Assembly (NCBI RefSeq): GCF_019320115.1
Contig: NC_089582.1
Coordinates: 125,389,259 to 125,453,258 of the forward strand
DNA: 64,000 bases
DNA from: Miscanthus floridulus
Lineage: Eukaryota; Streptophyta; Magnoliopsida; Poales; Poaceae
Direction of reading: 5' to 3'
Notes under the pieces: generated by a model
The model's input: only the letters and a program-made list of their open reading frames with translations
Database searches by the model: none
What the model was told of the DNA's origin: nothing
Shown here: in pieces, positions 10,921 to 21,199 of the stretch
How positions within the stretch are numbered: the first letter of the stretch is position 1
Layout: each line of letters opens with the position of its first letter
Made by a program: the position numbers and the translations under genes

Positions 10921-11407
10921 TGTTAGATTGATCTCTAACCTAACTGGATCCAACGGCCTAGTTGGGCCTTTGATTCGTGTCCTGATCGGGGCGCCCGGTC
11001 CATCATGGCTGGAGGACCCCTATCATCCTGCGCTATAAAAAGAGGTGGGGGCTGGCGGCTCTAATCACGAGGTTGACCTGAGCTCCCCACCAACATCTAA
11101 ACCCTAATCCGATCAGAGAGGGGCACAACCAGTGACGGGAAGCCACCAGTCGCGCCGCCCGCTCCATCAACGACGACGTCTTCATCGCCCTCTTCACCGA
11201 CCGTCGCTGCCCGTGCGCAAACATCACCAACGAATCCGATGGCGTCCGCTGAACCTTCCCCCTCTGCGGTGTCAGGTTCGACACCTTCTCCCTTCCCTCT
11301 CTGTCTCTCGTTCTACATGCTCTAGTAGAAGTTCTGGATTTAGTGATGCTATTCAAAAGCCAGTAGCCCCTCGGATCTATCCCTAGTACGATTCACAGAT
11401 CCTAACA
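10921..11407 (+). repeat. 5' LTR of the Copia element
   Basis: This 487-bp LTR opens TGTTAGATTGATCTCT and closes CAGATCCTAACA. It aligns end to end with 17041-17533, with scattered mainly C/T and G/A differences, so the insertion is not recent. Confidence 0.93.
11034..11040 (+). promoter_or_regulatory. TATA box in the Copia 5' LTR
   Basis: TATAAAA followed by AGAGGTGGGG sits about 114 bp inside the LTR. The same sequence recurs in the 3' LTR near 17155. It is the probable core promoter for the element RNA. Confidence 0.65.
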
Positions 11408-11408
11408 A

Positions 11409-11421
11409 TGGTACCAGAGCC
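11409..11421 (+). other. Primer binding site, initiator-Met tRNA type
   Basis: TGGTACCAGAGCC starts one base after the 5' LTR and differs by one base from the usual plant initiator-Met site. It identifies the start of minus-strand DNA synthesis. Confidence 0.88.
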
Positions 11422-12684
11422 AGATTTAGGTATAGATCTAGCTTATCAGTTTAGATCATTTTGGATCTGAGAAAAGAAGAGGTCTCGGAAGAAAGACGAA
11501 CCCTAACCCTAAATGGGTTAAAAAAAGGAGGGTTTTGATGAACCTTAACCCTAACTGGGTTAAAGAAAGAAGAAGGAGGGCTCGGTTTCGCGTTTAAACC
11601 GAACTCTAAAACCCGCAATCAATTCGAGAAAAAGAACAACAGTAAAACCCTAACCCTAACTTCGATCCCCATCCCAAATCGGTTTAATCCGAGCACAAAC
11701 AGAGAAGCAAAGACGAAGGGGAAGAAGGGGAAGGGGTGGCCTACCTTGCCGCTGCGCAGCGATACTGCCTCGCCGGCGCACGGGGAAAAGAACGCCGAGC
11801 CGGGGCGCTGCTCGTCGGGCTCTAGCCAAGGGGGCGCCGCAGCCAGGCCGCTCGACGGCGGCACGCTCACCCGCTGGGGAGCGCGCACGCCGGCGAGGGG
11901 GTCGGCGACGGCGCCATCGCTCCACTGTCGTCGCTCTTGGTGGTTCGCTCGGTGCTGCTATGCTAAGGAGAGAAGAGAGAGCAGCGAAGAGAGAGAGAGA
12001 GAGATGAGAAGGCCGAATGGCCGCTAGGGTTCGGGGATGTGGCTAGGGGGGCGTTTTGTTCGCTCGAAGACGCCGCGCAGCCGTCCGATGCAGATGGACG
12101 GCTCAGATCGAACGGACCACATCGCGGCCCAGGTGGGCGAGCGCTCCGCGGAGCTTTGCTGGCCCAGGCCCACGTTGCGGCCTAGGTGGCAGCTCGCGCG
12201 CGCGGAGGCGATGGGCCGAGCCGGCTTTTTGCCGGTTTTGGGCCAAAATAGTAAAGAATGAGCCCGATTTTGTATTTTTCTCTTTCCAGAAAATTGAAAA
12301 ATGGAAATTGGCTCAAAAGAAAATAGAAAAGTATTTTTCCCTGTGGGTAAAATTCAAGAAATTGAGTTCATTTATTCCGCTGCGTATTTAAAGATGTTAT
12401 TTTTATTATTAAATTCGAACCAACGGGAGAATTTAATTTTGAAAATGGTATGTTTTAATTGATCATAATATTAGTATTATTCTGAACAACATTGATTAAT
12501 GACAATATTATGATGTTTTGTCTTGCATTAATTCTATTTCTGCCCAACGGTGATGTAGAATTAATGTATAGAACAATTGTATGTTTTAATTTTGACCAAC
12601 GTTGAAAGTAAGGCATGCAATTGTTATTGTTATTATTTATGTTCTCACACTATTTGAATTGTATTTTCAGGCGGATACAACTTG
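11422..12684 (+). other. Copia leader with telomere-like repeats and a splice-site-like end
   Basis: The leader is about 1.26 kb. Near 11500-11670 it carries several CCCTAACCCTAA runs, including a roughly 57-bp spaced repeat ending in TGGGTTAAA. A GC-rich middle (11740-12220) is followed by an AT-rich end, which finishes TTGTATTTTCAG just before the gag start. The same architecture is found in the minus-strand copy. ORFs on both strands in the GC-rich part show no recognisable protein. Confidence 0.6.
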
Positions 12685-13560
12685 ATGAGTTGTATCAAAG
12701 AGATCCCCACTCTCAAAGGTGATAACTACATTGAGTGGAAGAAAAAGGTCGACCTGGCATTCATCTTGGCTGAGGTGGACTGGGTAGTCACCACACCGTG
12801 TCCCACAGAGCCTGTGACACCGGTGAGGGAGACAAACGAGGCTGATGCCGCTTGGGCAACCAGAGAGAGGGATTTTGCATCCCAAAGAATGTCCTATGAC
12901 CTTGAGCATAGGAAGTGGGTCATTGCGAACAAGAAGTGTTTGGCTGTGATAAAAAACACGATTGAGCTTGCAATTGTGGGTTCAATCCCAGAATGTGACA
13001 CCGTCACCGAGTATCTCAAAAGAATAAAGAGTCAGTTCACTAGCTCTTCAAAGACATATGCTACCCAGTTGATAAAGTAGCTGGTGACAGAGAGGTACTT
13101 AGGTAATTGTGGCATAAGAGAGCACATACTAAGGATGAGCAATTTGACATCCAAGCTAAAACCAATGGATCTGGCTCTCAAGGATGAGTTCCTTATCCAT
13201 CCAATTTTTGCTTCCTTGCCAAAAGAGTTTGACACTTTTGTTGTCAACTACAACATACAGCCCGAGAAATGGGACATGGAGAGGCTCATGGCTATGTGTG
13301 TGCAAGAGGAGGAGAGAATGAAAGCTGCCAATGGTGGCTCTATCAATTATTTGAAAGACAATAAGAAAAAGAATAATAATGCTAACTCCTTCTCAAAGTC
13401 AAAGAGAAAGGGTCCCATGCTGCATCAGCCTCAGCAAAACAAGTTCACAATAGAGAAAGATCAATGTCTCTACTGTAAGAAGACGGGACATTATAAGAAA
13501 GATTGTCCCGATTACCTAAAGATGATCATGACAAAGAAAGGTGAGAACATTATTATGTTC
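12685..13560 (+). pseudogene. Copia gag, inactivated
   Basis: The ATG at 12685-12687 gives MSCIKEIPTLKGDNYIEWK, the N-terminal gag domain. A TAG at 13078-13080 breaks the frame after LIK, and the same frame then continues with a gag segment beginning LVTERYL. A CCHC zinc knuckle, CLYCKKTGHYKKDC, lies at about 13465-13506. It is preceded by a Lys/Asn-rich linker. The length fits a full Copia gag. The stop sits where a Gln codon would need a single C-to-T change. Product would coat the element RNA; none is expected. Confidence 0.9.
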
Positions 13561-14937
13561 ATAAATGAATCCCTGTATGTACAGTATTTGAAGTCTACTT
13601 GGTGGATTGACTTAGGTGCAATTGTTCATGTTGCTAATTCTTTACAGGGATTCTGTTCGACAAGGACTACGCAAAGAAGCGAAAGACACATTAAAGTCGC
13701 AAATGGAGTCCCAGCAGAATTTGAAGCCGTTGGCGATCTTTCTCTAGAGCTTGCTGATGGTTTCAAACTTATACTTAGAGATGTTCTTTATGTTCCCTCG
13801 TTATAGAGGAACTTGATTAGTGTTTCATGTTTGGACAACGATGGATATGATTGCCATTTTGGAAATGGCAAATGTAAGATAACATTTAATGATGCATGTG
13901 TTGGTCTTTCTATCTTACAAAATGAGCTTTATTTGTTATCACTACGTGATGATGTGAATGTTGTATGCGATGATGGGAACGTTGCATGCGATAATGTGAA
14001 TGTATCCTCGTCTACGGATGTAAACAGAAAATGAAAGAGAGCTCATGATGTGTTGTTGAAATTATGGCACTGTCGTTTAGGCCATATTTCAAGGGGGAGA
14101 ATAGAAAGACTAGTTAAGAATGAAATTCTTCCTCCATTAGAGCTCTTAGATTTAGAACAATGCAGAGATTGCATAAAAGGAAAGTATGTAAAGAAAATTA
14201 AGAAAGATGCCAAACAAAGCATAGGAATTCTACAGATTATTCACATAGACATCTATGGTCCCTTTCCAGTAAAGAGTGTGGATGGTTATGATTCGTTCAT
14301 AACATTCACAGATGATTACTCCCGTTATGGCTATATTTATGCAATCAAAGAAAGAACAGAAGCATTGGATAAATTTAAGATATTTAAGGCAGAAGTTGAA
14401 AATCAACACAATTTAAAGATTAAGATAGTCAGGTCCAACTATGGGGGGGAGTACTACGGTCGACATACCCCATATGGCCAAGTTCCTGGACCTTTTGCAA
14501 GGTTCTTATAGGAGAATGGCATAGTTGCCTAGTATTCAACACCGGGTACACCTCAGCAGAATGTAGTAGCTGAAAGACGCAATCGTACTATGATGGATAT
14601 GGTGCGTAGTATGATAAGTTACTCCACCTTACCTTTGAGTCTGTAAATGGAGGCGTTAAAAACCGCCATTCATATTCTCAATAGAGTACCAAGTAAGTCG
14701 GTGCCCAAAACATCGTATGAGTTGTGGATAGGAAGAGTACCCTCACTAAACCACTTACGTGTGTGGGGGAGTCCTGCTGAGGCTAAAGTATTTAACCCAA
14801 ACATTGAGAAGCTAGATCCCAAAATAGTAAATTGCCATTTCATTAGCTACCCAGAAAAGTCAAAAGGTTTTCGTTTCTACTGTTCAGATAGACATACAAA
14901 GTTTGTGGAAACAAGACACGTTGTCTTCCTATAGGAT
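13561..14937 (+). pseudogene. Copia protease and integrase, inactivated
   Basis: The protease active-site region reads WWIDLGAIVHVAN (13600-13640). The expected Asp-Ser/Thr-Gly triad is altered to Asp-Leu-Gly, so the enzyme would be dead even if expressed. The integrase HHCC zinc finger is visible as WHCRLGHISRGRI through CRDCIKGK (about 14065-14185). The catalytic DDE region follows: HIDIYGPF, then FTDDYSRY, then VRSNYGGEYYG, where the second catalytic Asp has become Asn, then GTPQQNVVAERRNRT. In-frame stops occur at 13804, 14032, 14509, about 14530 and 14644, and at 14932 at the C-terminal end. Confidence 0.9.
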
Positions 14938-14940
14938 GAA

Positions 14941-16857
14941 TTGATGAGGGGGAGCATGGTAGCTCGAGAAATTGACCTTGAAGAGAAGTGGGTGTATGCG
15001 CCCACTCCGATGATTCATGAGCCATTTTTCTCACTACATGCTGTCGCTGCACCGATAGTACAAGATACTGTGGTGTCAGCATCTGTTGTTATTCCGCCTA
15101 TGGCAACAATGAATGATGATGAGGAACCTATTCATCAAGATCCTATAGAACGAATTGCCACACATGAGGGGGAGCAACAACAGCCTCAAACAGAAGACGT
15201 GCCAAATGTGGAGGCCCCTATAAGGTCTCAAAGAGTTAGAAAATTAGCTATTCATGCTAATTATAAAGTGTACAACACTGAGGAATTTAAAATAGAGGAT
15301 GATCCCACCTCATTTGAAGAAGCCATGAGAAGTAATCATTCATCAAAGTGACTTGAGGCCATGGAAAATGAAATGAAATGCCAATAAAGTTTGGGATTTG
15401 GAGATAATTCCTAAAGGAGCCAAAACAGTAGGCTGTAAATGGGTCTACAAAACAAAACTTGACTCTCAAGGGAATATAGAGAGATATAAAGCCCGACTTA
15501 TGGCAAAAGGCTTTACGCAAAGAGAAGGAATTGATTACAATGAGACCTTTTCTCTAGTCTCGTGTAAGGATTCCTTTAGAATCATAATGGCATTAGTGGC
15601 ACATTACGATTTAGAATTACATCAGACGGATGTAAAGACAACATTTCTCAACGGGGACTTGGAGGAAAATGTTTACATGGCACAACCGAAAGGTTTTATC
15701 ATGGAAGGAAAAGAACGAATGAGATGCCTCCTAAAGAAATCCATTTATGGATTAAAACAAGCTTCAAGACACTGGTACTTGAAGTTTGATCAGACAATAA
15801 GGAATTTTGTGTTTAAAGAGAATGTAGAGGACAATTGTGTCCATACAAAGTTTAAGAATGGGAAGTTTATCTTCCTTGTCCTGTATGTGGATGATATCTT
15901 ACTTGCTTGTAGTGATGTCAGTCTACTACCGGAGACAAAGAAGTTTTTGTCTTCAAAATTTGATATGAAAGATCTTGGTGAAGCTTCATTCGTTCTAGGG
16001 ATCAAGATTCAACGAGATAGAAGTAAAGGGGTATTAGGACTGTCACAAAAGGCATACGTAGAAAAGATCTTAAAGAAATTCAGTATGCACAAATATAGTC
16101 CCTCACCTGCTCCTATAGTCAAGGGCGATAGATATGGGGATTTTCAATACCCTAGGAACCAATATGAGATCGATCAAATGAAAGTGGTTCCATATACTTC
16201 AGTGTTGGAAGCTTGCAATATGCTCAAGTATGCACACGCCCTGACTTGGCATTTGTTACCGGGTTACTTGGTAGATTCTAGAGCAATCCTAGAATAGAAT
16301 ACTAGAAATTGGTAAAGAAAGTCTTGTGTTATTTGCAAGGAACAAAAGGCCTCATGATGACGTATAGAAGATCTGATTCACTCCATATAGTGAGATATTT
16401 AGATTTTGATTATGCAGGGGATGATAGAAAATCCACGTCTAGATATGTATTCACTCTCGCAGGGGGAGCTATTTCATGGAAAAGCTTAAAGCAAACCATC
16501 ACTACATCGTCCAAAATGTATGCCGAGTTTGTAGCGTGTTATGAGGCAACAGGGCAGGTGAACTGGCCAAAGAAGTTCATACCCGGTTTAAAGGTGGTTG
16601 ACGACATCTATAGAGCACTTAAGTTATACTGCGATAATAATCCAGCAGTACAGTATGCTCACAACAATAAGTCAAGTGGTGCTGCCAAACACATTGACAT
16701 AAAGTATTATGTTGTGAAAGATAAAGTCCGAGATCAAGTCATAAGTCTTGAGCATATAAGTACCAAAAAGATGCTCGTGGATCTGCTTACAAAAGGCTTA
16801 CCACCCAACGTGTTCAGAGAACATATAGCTGGCATGGGTTTAAGGGAAAGCCTATAA
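14941..16857 (+). pseudogene. Copia reverse transcriptase and RNase H, inactivated
   Basis: After a variable acidic linker (14941-15350), the RT starts near 15398 with GCKWVYKTKLDSQGNIERYK. It carries LHQTDVKTTFLNG (first catalytic Asp, about 15620-15655), SIYGLKQASRHWY and the catalytic YVDD at 15884-15895. RNase H follows at 16309-16857 with YLDFDYAGDDRKSTSRY, SSKMYAEFVA and a C-terminal AKHIDIKYY. A stop and frameshift near 15350-15400, and another around 16297-16310, break the frame. The RT core itself is unusually well kept at 300 codons without a stop. The YVDD and the domain order gag-PR-INT-RT-RH define Ty1/copia. Confidence 0.92.
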
Positions 16858-17027
16858 TTCTTGGACAAAAGAAGGCCCAAAGATAAGTATCTATTTCAGA
16901 ATAGAGTAGTGTGTTGTAGCTGTTAAATTTATCGGCAATGGACTGTGACGATGAGACATGCTCTATACGCTAATCTATAATGGAATGAACAAAAGTAAAT
17001 AATATAAAAATGAAAGATGGAAAGAGA

Positions 17028-17040
17028 TCAAGGGGGAGAT
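17028..17040 (+). other. Polypurine tract of the Copia element
   Basis: AGATCAAGGGGGAGAT directly precedes the 3' LTR and is the expected plus-strand primer. Confidence 0.8.
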
Positions 17041-17533
17041 TATTAGATTGATCTCTAGCCTAACTAGACCCAACAGCCCAGTTAGGCCTTTGATTCGTGC
17101 CCTAATCGGGGGCACCTAGCCCACCATGGCTGGATGGCCCCTGTCACCCTATGCTATAAAAAGAGGTGGGGGCCGACAGCTCTAATCACGAGGTTGACCT
17201 GAGCTGAGCTCCCCACCGACATCTAAACCCTAATCTGATCAGAGAGGAGCGCAACCAGTGATGGGAAGCCACTAGCCACGCCACCCACTCCATCGACGAC
17301 GATGTCTTCATCGCCCTCTTCACCGACCATCGCTGCCCCTGCGCAGACATCACCAACGAACCCAATGGTGTCCGCTGAACCTTCCCCCTCTACGGTGTCA
17401 GGTTTGGCACCTTCTCCCTTCCCTCTCTGTCTCTCGTTCTACATGCTCTAGTAGGCGTTCTATGTTCAGTGATGCTATTGAAAAGCCAGTAGCCCCTTAG
17501 ATCTATCCCTAGTATGATCCACATATCCTATAA
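17041..17533 (+). repeat. 3' LTR of the Copia element
   Basis: This LTR of about 493 bp opens TATTAGATTG (the TG start mutated to TA) and ends CACATATCCTATAA. It contains a 5-bp expansion (GAGCTGAGCT) relative to the 5' LTR. Its right edge is set by the TSD gggcc. Confidence 0.9.
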
Positions 17534-17538
17534 GGGCC

Positions 17539-17733
17539 ATGTGCAGGGATAAGAGACGGACTTGGCCAAGGCTGACAAGTGGGCTCCACACGCCAGATCA
17601 TCATAATAAGTGAGTTAATATTCATTTGGACGTAGATGAGACCCGTAACCAAGTTTAGGGATCTAAAAATAGCATTTTAAGAATATGGAGACATGCCCCT
17701 ACGCCAAATTTGAAGACCGGCGACGAATAAACT
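17539..17733 (-). repeat. Right terminal inverted repeat of the MULE-like element
   Basis: The reverse complement aligns with 9523-9715. It directly abuts the Copia TSD, so the retrotransposon landed at the inner edge of this arm. Confidence 0.65.
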
Positions 17734-17835
17734 ATGGTACGAGAGTGCGTACCTCCAATCATCCTAGAAATCCGCTCTTCGTTATTTCCTTTTCCAACAT
17801 TTCAATTTTAATCCCTAGGCGATCGATCCTAAAGA

Positions 17836-18420
17836 ATGGGCAGCCCAGCAGCACCCTCGTCCCAATTTGGTACGCTAGCGGTGACGCCGACTATCGTCTT
17901 TATGGGGCATCACTCACTTTGGGGCCATGGTCGAGATCGGCAAGCGCCTACTCGCCATTGGTGGCAGCTCCCTCACTGTTGATTTGCTCATAGTGCCCTA
18001 GCCGATGGGGAAGTGGGAGGCCGAGATCTTCGACCGCATACACCAAGACAAAGCCAGCGGCTTGGACATTCGCTTTCACCACCTCTAGGCCGTCGAGCCC
18101 CCGATCGACACCACCGGCATCGAGGAGTTCATCTCCCGCTACGTGCAGCAGTACGTGTCCTAGGTCAGGGCGATTGTCTCCACCATGAGCATGGCATGCT
18201 CGGTCACCACGATCATCGTCCACATCTTCTGCACGACGCTACTCGACGCACCCCAGGAGCTAGGTGTGCCGGCCTACATCCTCCTCATCAGCAGCGCCGC
18301 AATGGCTGCGGTTTTCCTATGCTCCCCGTCGCTTGATGAGGAAATGGGCCCTGTGGTTGAGTTCGAGGAGTTGGAGGGCGGGTTGCATGTGCCTGGACTC
18401 CCGCCGGTGTCGGCATCCAG
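17836..18420 (+). pseudogene. UDP-glycosyltransferase (family 1, UGT88-like) N-terminal half, disrupted
   Basis: Such enzymes move glucose from UDP-glucose to phenolics or hormones in the cytosol. The ATG at 17836 opens MGSPAAPSSQFGTLAVTPTI. After a frameshift near 17900-17920 the frame gives MVEIGKRLLAIGGSSLTVDL, then SGLDIRFHHL, TTGIEEFISRYVQQY, FCTTLLDAPQELGVPAYILL and, at the end, VPGLPPVSASS. That is the acceptor-binding N-terminal half of a plant UGT, in the expected order. In-frame TAG stops lie at 17999, 18086 and 18161. The frame is cut exactly at 18420/18421 by the CACTA end. The C-terminal half with the UDP-sugar-binding PSPG box is not in the window. This is the only clear host-gene relic here. 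Confidence 0.85.
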
Positions 18421-18492
18421 CACTAGAAGAGAAATGACTTTTGTTCCACTTCAAAATTTGGCTTTAGTCCTAATATTTTTCACGCCCAGGAC

Positions 18493-18760
18493 TAGAGAAA
18501 CCTTTAGTCCCGATTGGTAGCTCCAACCGGGACTAAAGGTCCCTACCCAACGGCTACTGCGGCAGGCTTTTGCTGTAGGGGACCTTTAGTCCTGGTTGGA
18601 GTTACCAACCGGGACTAAAGGTTAACTTTTACTCCCGGTTGGTTCCTCCAACTAGGAGTAAAAGTCTACTCCCGGCTGGAGGCTCCATCCAGGACTAGAA
18701 AGGGACCTTTAGTCCTGGTTTCTATCTCCAATCAGGACTAAAGGTCCCCTCCTATATACC
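18493..18760. repeat. CACTA subterminal repeats
   Basis: Motifs of the type CTTTAGTCCCGATTGG and CCAACCGGGACTAAAGG alternate in both orientations through 18493-18760, forming several imperfect hairpins. In En/Spm-type elements such arrays bind the element-encoded protein. Here that role is inferred from position. Confidence 0.75.
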
Positions 18761-18932
18761 CCTTCATCCTCCCTGAGCCCGAGCCACTTTGAGCTCAGTG
18801 TTCTTGCTTCATATCGCTGGCCTCTCTTCTTCCTCATCGTCGGTAATCACAAGATTTCTTCGATTCCTCCATCGATTCTTTGGTTCTAAAGGTTACCAAC
18901 TTTATACTCTCATGTTTCATCAGTAGCATATC

Positions 18933-20112
18933 TAATGGAGATGGGGATCCTGATCTTCCATCAGGTGATGGTAACTATCGTTGTGGCGGAGAATGACACA
19001 CCGATCCGGCTTCAGATCGAAAGATCGAACCCTACAATCTTAGCACCATGGCTCCTCTAGTTATCAACCAAGTCACGGACCAGGTTGACCTCACCAATAA
19101 GGCTAATCCCTGCCTACGCAATGAAGAACACAAGCAAGAACAAGAAAGAATGCAACCAAATTGCAGATGAAAGATTAATCTCACGAGTTGGGGTCTCACA
19201 AACCGATGAACGGCGAAACTGTTTCTTGACAGAATAATCTAAGCAAAACCCGAAACCTAATGATAGTGGAGGTGTATGATTATAAAGGTCTTAGGATCAT
19301 CGCCTACCCTGGACGCGCCCCCTAATGGGCCCAAACACGATACACGGCCCAACGGATCAAATGAAGGTGTCACAACACCCTGGCAGATTCTGGATGCTGA
19401 CTTGTTTCGATGATTCCTGTTGATTCTGATGAGCTTTTGATGTGAAACCACTTGGACTGGCTTCCTTATCAAATTATCTTTCGATCCATATGTGGATCAT
19501 CGAAAACGGAGTCTGGATGTATCCTGGGTGACCAGTTTAAGGTAGACTGGTCCTGGAGGCCGAGGCAGACTCGAACTCGGATTGGACTGGGCCTCTAGCT
19601 TGGCTTGGACGTCCTTGCTGGCCTCCTAAGGTGGTGGCTAAGGAGGAGGACGTCCAAGGCCATCTCTTAGGCGTTCTCCATCTTCTTGGGGTGTGCTCCA
19701 ACTTGGGCCTGGGTCCCAAAGATGTCTAACAAGCCCATGACGATAGTGTAGCTCCTGCCAGAAATAGCGACAGAATATATTGGTGATTTGGAGGCCTTGC
19801 CGACATGATATTGAGATGGGATCAGATCTATTTGAAAGCGTATCAAACAAGCTTTCCATCAAGTGCTCATTGACCTCGATCGCACTCTGGATGGCTGAGT
19901 TATGGCCTTCCCAATGAAGCACTGTCGAGCTGCCGATGAACCGAAAATTCAACTTTGATGAACTTGCACGTTGAGACATATTTGTACCTACATTCAAATA
20001 ACGACATGTACATGTGGAACCAAGTGAATTGTACCAAAAATCACTATTCAAATGTAAGAACGAGCTCACCTTATAAACAATGGTCGTATCCGATGGTGTC
20101 ATGTCCTCATCA
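18933..20112 (-). repeat. 3' LTR of the gag-only element
   Basis: Its 1180 bp align end to end with 22382-23560 with scattered substitutions, mainly transitions. On the coding strand it opens TGATGAGGACATGACACC and closes CCCATCTCCATTA. Confidence 0.92.
19638..20102 (-). CDS. ORF inside the LTR of the gag-only element (154 codons, unknown)
   Basis: The ATG begins 10 bp inside the LTR. The frame stays open for 154 codons here and in the 5' LTR copy (23086-23550). The predicted protein opens MTPSDTTIVYKVSSFLHLNS and contains a Trp/His-rich middle. I recognise no domain. The two LTR versions differ at about 12 residues, most of them non-conservative, which argues against selection on the protein. 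Such ORFs are often annotated as hypothetical proteins in grasses. It may simply be an open stretch of U3. Confidence 0.25.
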   Translation of the reverse strand: MTPSDTTIVYKVSSFLHLNSDFWYNSLGSTCTCRYLNVGTNMSQRASSSKLNFRFIGSSTVLHWEGHNSAIQSAIEVNEHLMESLFDTLSNRSDPISISCRQGLQITNIFCRYFWQELHYRHGLVRHLWDPGPSWSTPQEDGERLRDGLGRPPP

Positions 20113-20126
20113 TCCTCCCCTTCTTG
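20113..20126 (-). other. Polypurine tract of the gag-only element
   Basis: The minus strand reads CAAGAAGGGGAGGA directly against the start of the 3' LTR. Confidence 0.8.
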
Positions 20127-20428
20127 ACAACAAACCGTCCTCGGTTTGGGATTAGGTGAAGAAAACGTTGTTGGTAGTAGTCAACATTGCTTCCCTTCTT
20201 GAAATTTAACATGTTTCTTTATAACAAAACTAGGGGAACTCGACATGACAAGATTATAGCAATTGCAATCCTTTGGTTGATCATACTTTTGCATAATATA
20301 AGGAGATTTTAGATTTGAATAAATATAGACACAATGCACCATATACTCTCCTTTACAATTATATTTTCCAATAAAATGATATGTATAAGTAGACAACCAT
20401 GACAATTCAACACATTTAAGTTTCTCTT

Positions 20429-21199
20429 CTAAACTACTAAGAGCATATAAAGTATCAAACTTAATATAACCCAAAGTATTTGAAGAATACAATAATTTCT
20501 TTTCTTTTTTTTGGTAGCAATGGGAAGCAAACGTTTATGTTCAGCATAAGTAATTGGCTCCAAAACATGGAAAACTGAAGCATCATCAACTAATTCATCT
20601 CTATCACAAGGAACATCAAGCAAATTATCATGGGACAAAGATAAATCAAGAGAGGGTTCCACTAACAATTGCTCTATGATAGCATGGTTTGTGGAAAAAT
20701 TTAGTACATTAAGACAATTTTCACCTTCCGTGAGTGTAGCACCATGGGCATTACCTGTGTTCTCAGCACGAGTAATAGGTGCATTGTGAAGTGATGGTTC
20801 TGAATTTGCATATGAGGTTGTGAGCTCCTCATTTTCTTCCATGTCATCCTCTCGCTTATATACATTATCCTGCAGAAGGTTAGTCATAGCAAGAGGAATA
20901 ACAACAAACTCTTCCTCTAAATGGTGCACCTCATCATATGAAGTCAAAACAGGAGGTGGATTAACAAAGGTTTCTCGCATAAGGAGTTTCATATCATTCC
21001 AAGTTTGAGGTTTATTAGAAGGATCTAAAGACTCCCACCAAGATAAAGCAGAATGTCACAAAACACTAGCTGCATTTTTTACCTTCCTCCTTGGACACAT
21101 AAAGCGAGTAGCAAATATGTTATCTATGGCAATTTCCCACTCCATGTACTTATTAGCACATATACCATCATAAATCGGTGGATACGAACAACCTGTCAT
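20429..21199 (-). pseudogene. Ty3/gypsy-type gag of the gag-only element
   Basis: From the ATG at 21197-21199 the minus frame reads PPIYDGICANKYMEWEIAID, then SALSWWESLDPSNK and WNDMKLLMRETFVNPP. This is the core of the retrotransposon gag (capsid) domain of Ty3/gypsy elements. One TGA at 21056-21058 interrupts it at a position consistent with a former Arg codon. Beyond about 20900 the protein becomes an acidic, Asn/Leu-rich tail without zinc knuckle. The frame is lost near a run of Lys (about 20500). The first duplication breakpoint (21113) lies inside this gene. Confidence 0.75.

Larger units (their letters stand above)
10921..17533 (+). mobile_element. Complete but inactive Ty1/copia LTR retrotransposon
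   Basis: This 6.6-kb element has two LTRs (10921-11407 and 17041-17533), a Met-type primer site, a long leader, then gag, protease, integrase, RT and RNase H in Copia order. A polypurine tract precedes the 3' LTR. A 5-bp TSD with one mismatch (gggac at 10916-10920, gggcc at 17534-17538) flanks it. It lies inside the MULE-like element close to the right inverted repeat. In-frame stops and at least two frameshifts inactivate the polyprotein. Confidence 0.95.
9523..17733. mobile_element. Mutator-like (Pack-MULE-like) element with long divergent TIRs, split by a Copia insertion
   Basis: Sequence 9523-9715 is an imperfect inverted repeat of 17539-17733. Shared blocks include TTAACTCACTT, TGGCGTGTGG, CGGGTCTC and CTTGTCAG, in the same order and spacing. 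Without the Copia element at 10921-17533 the unit would be about 1.6 kb: two ~190-bp arms around a GC-rich core. That is the layout of non-autonomous Mutator-like elements that capture host DNA. I could not resolve a 9-bp TSD or the exact outer ends, so the superfamily is inferred from arm length and layout. Confidence 0.55.
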
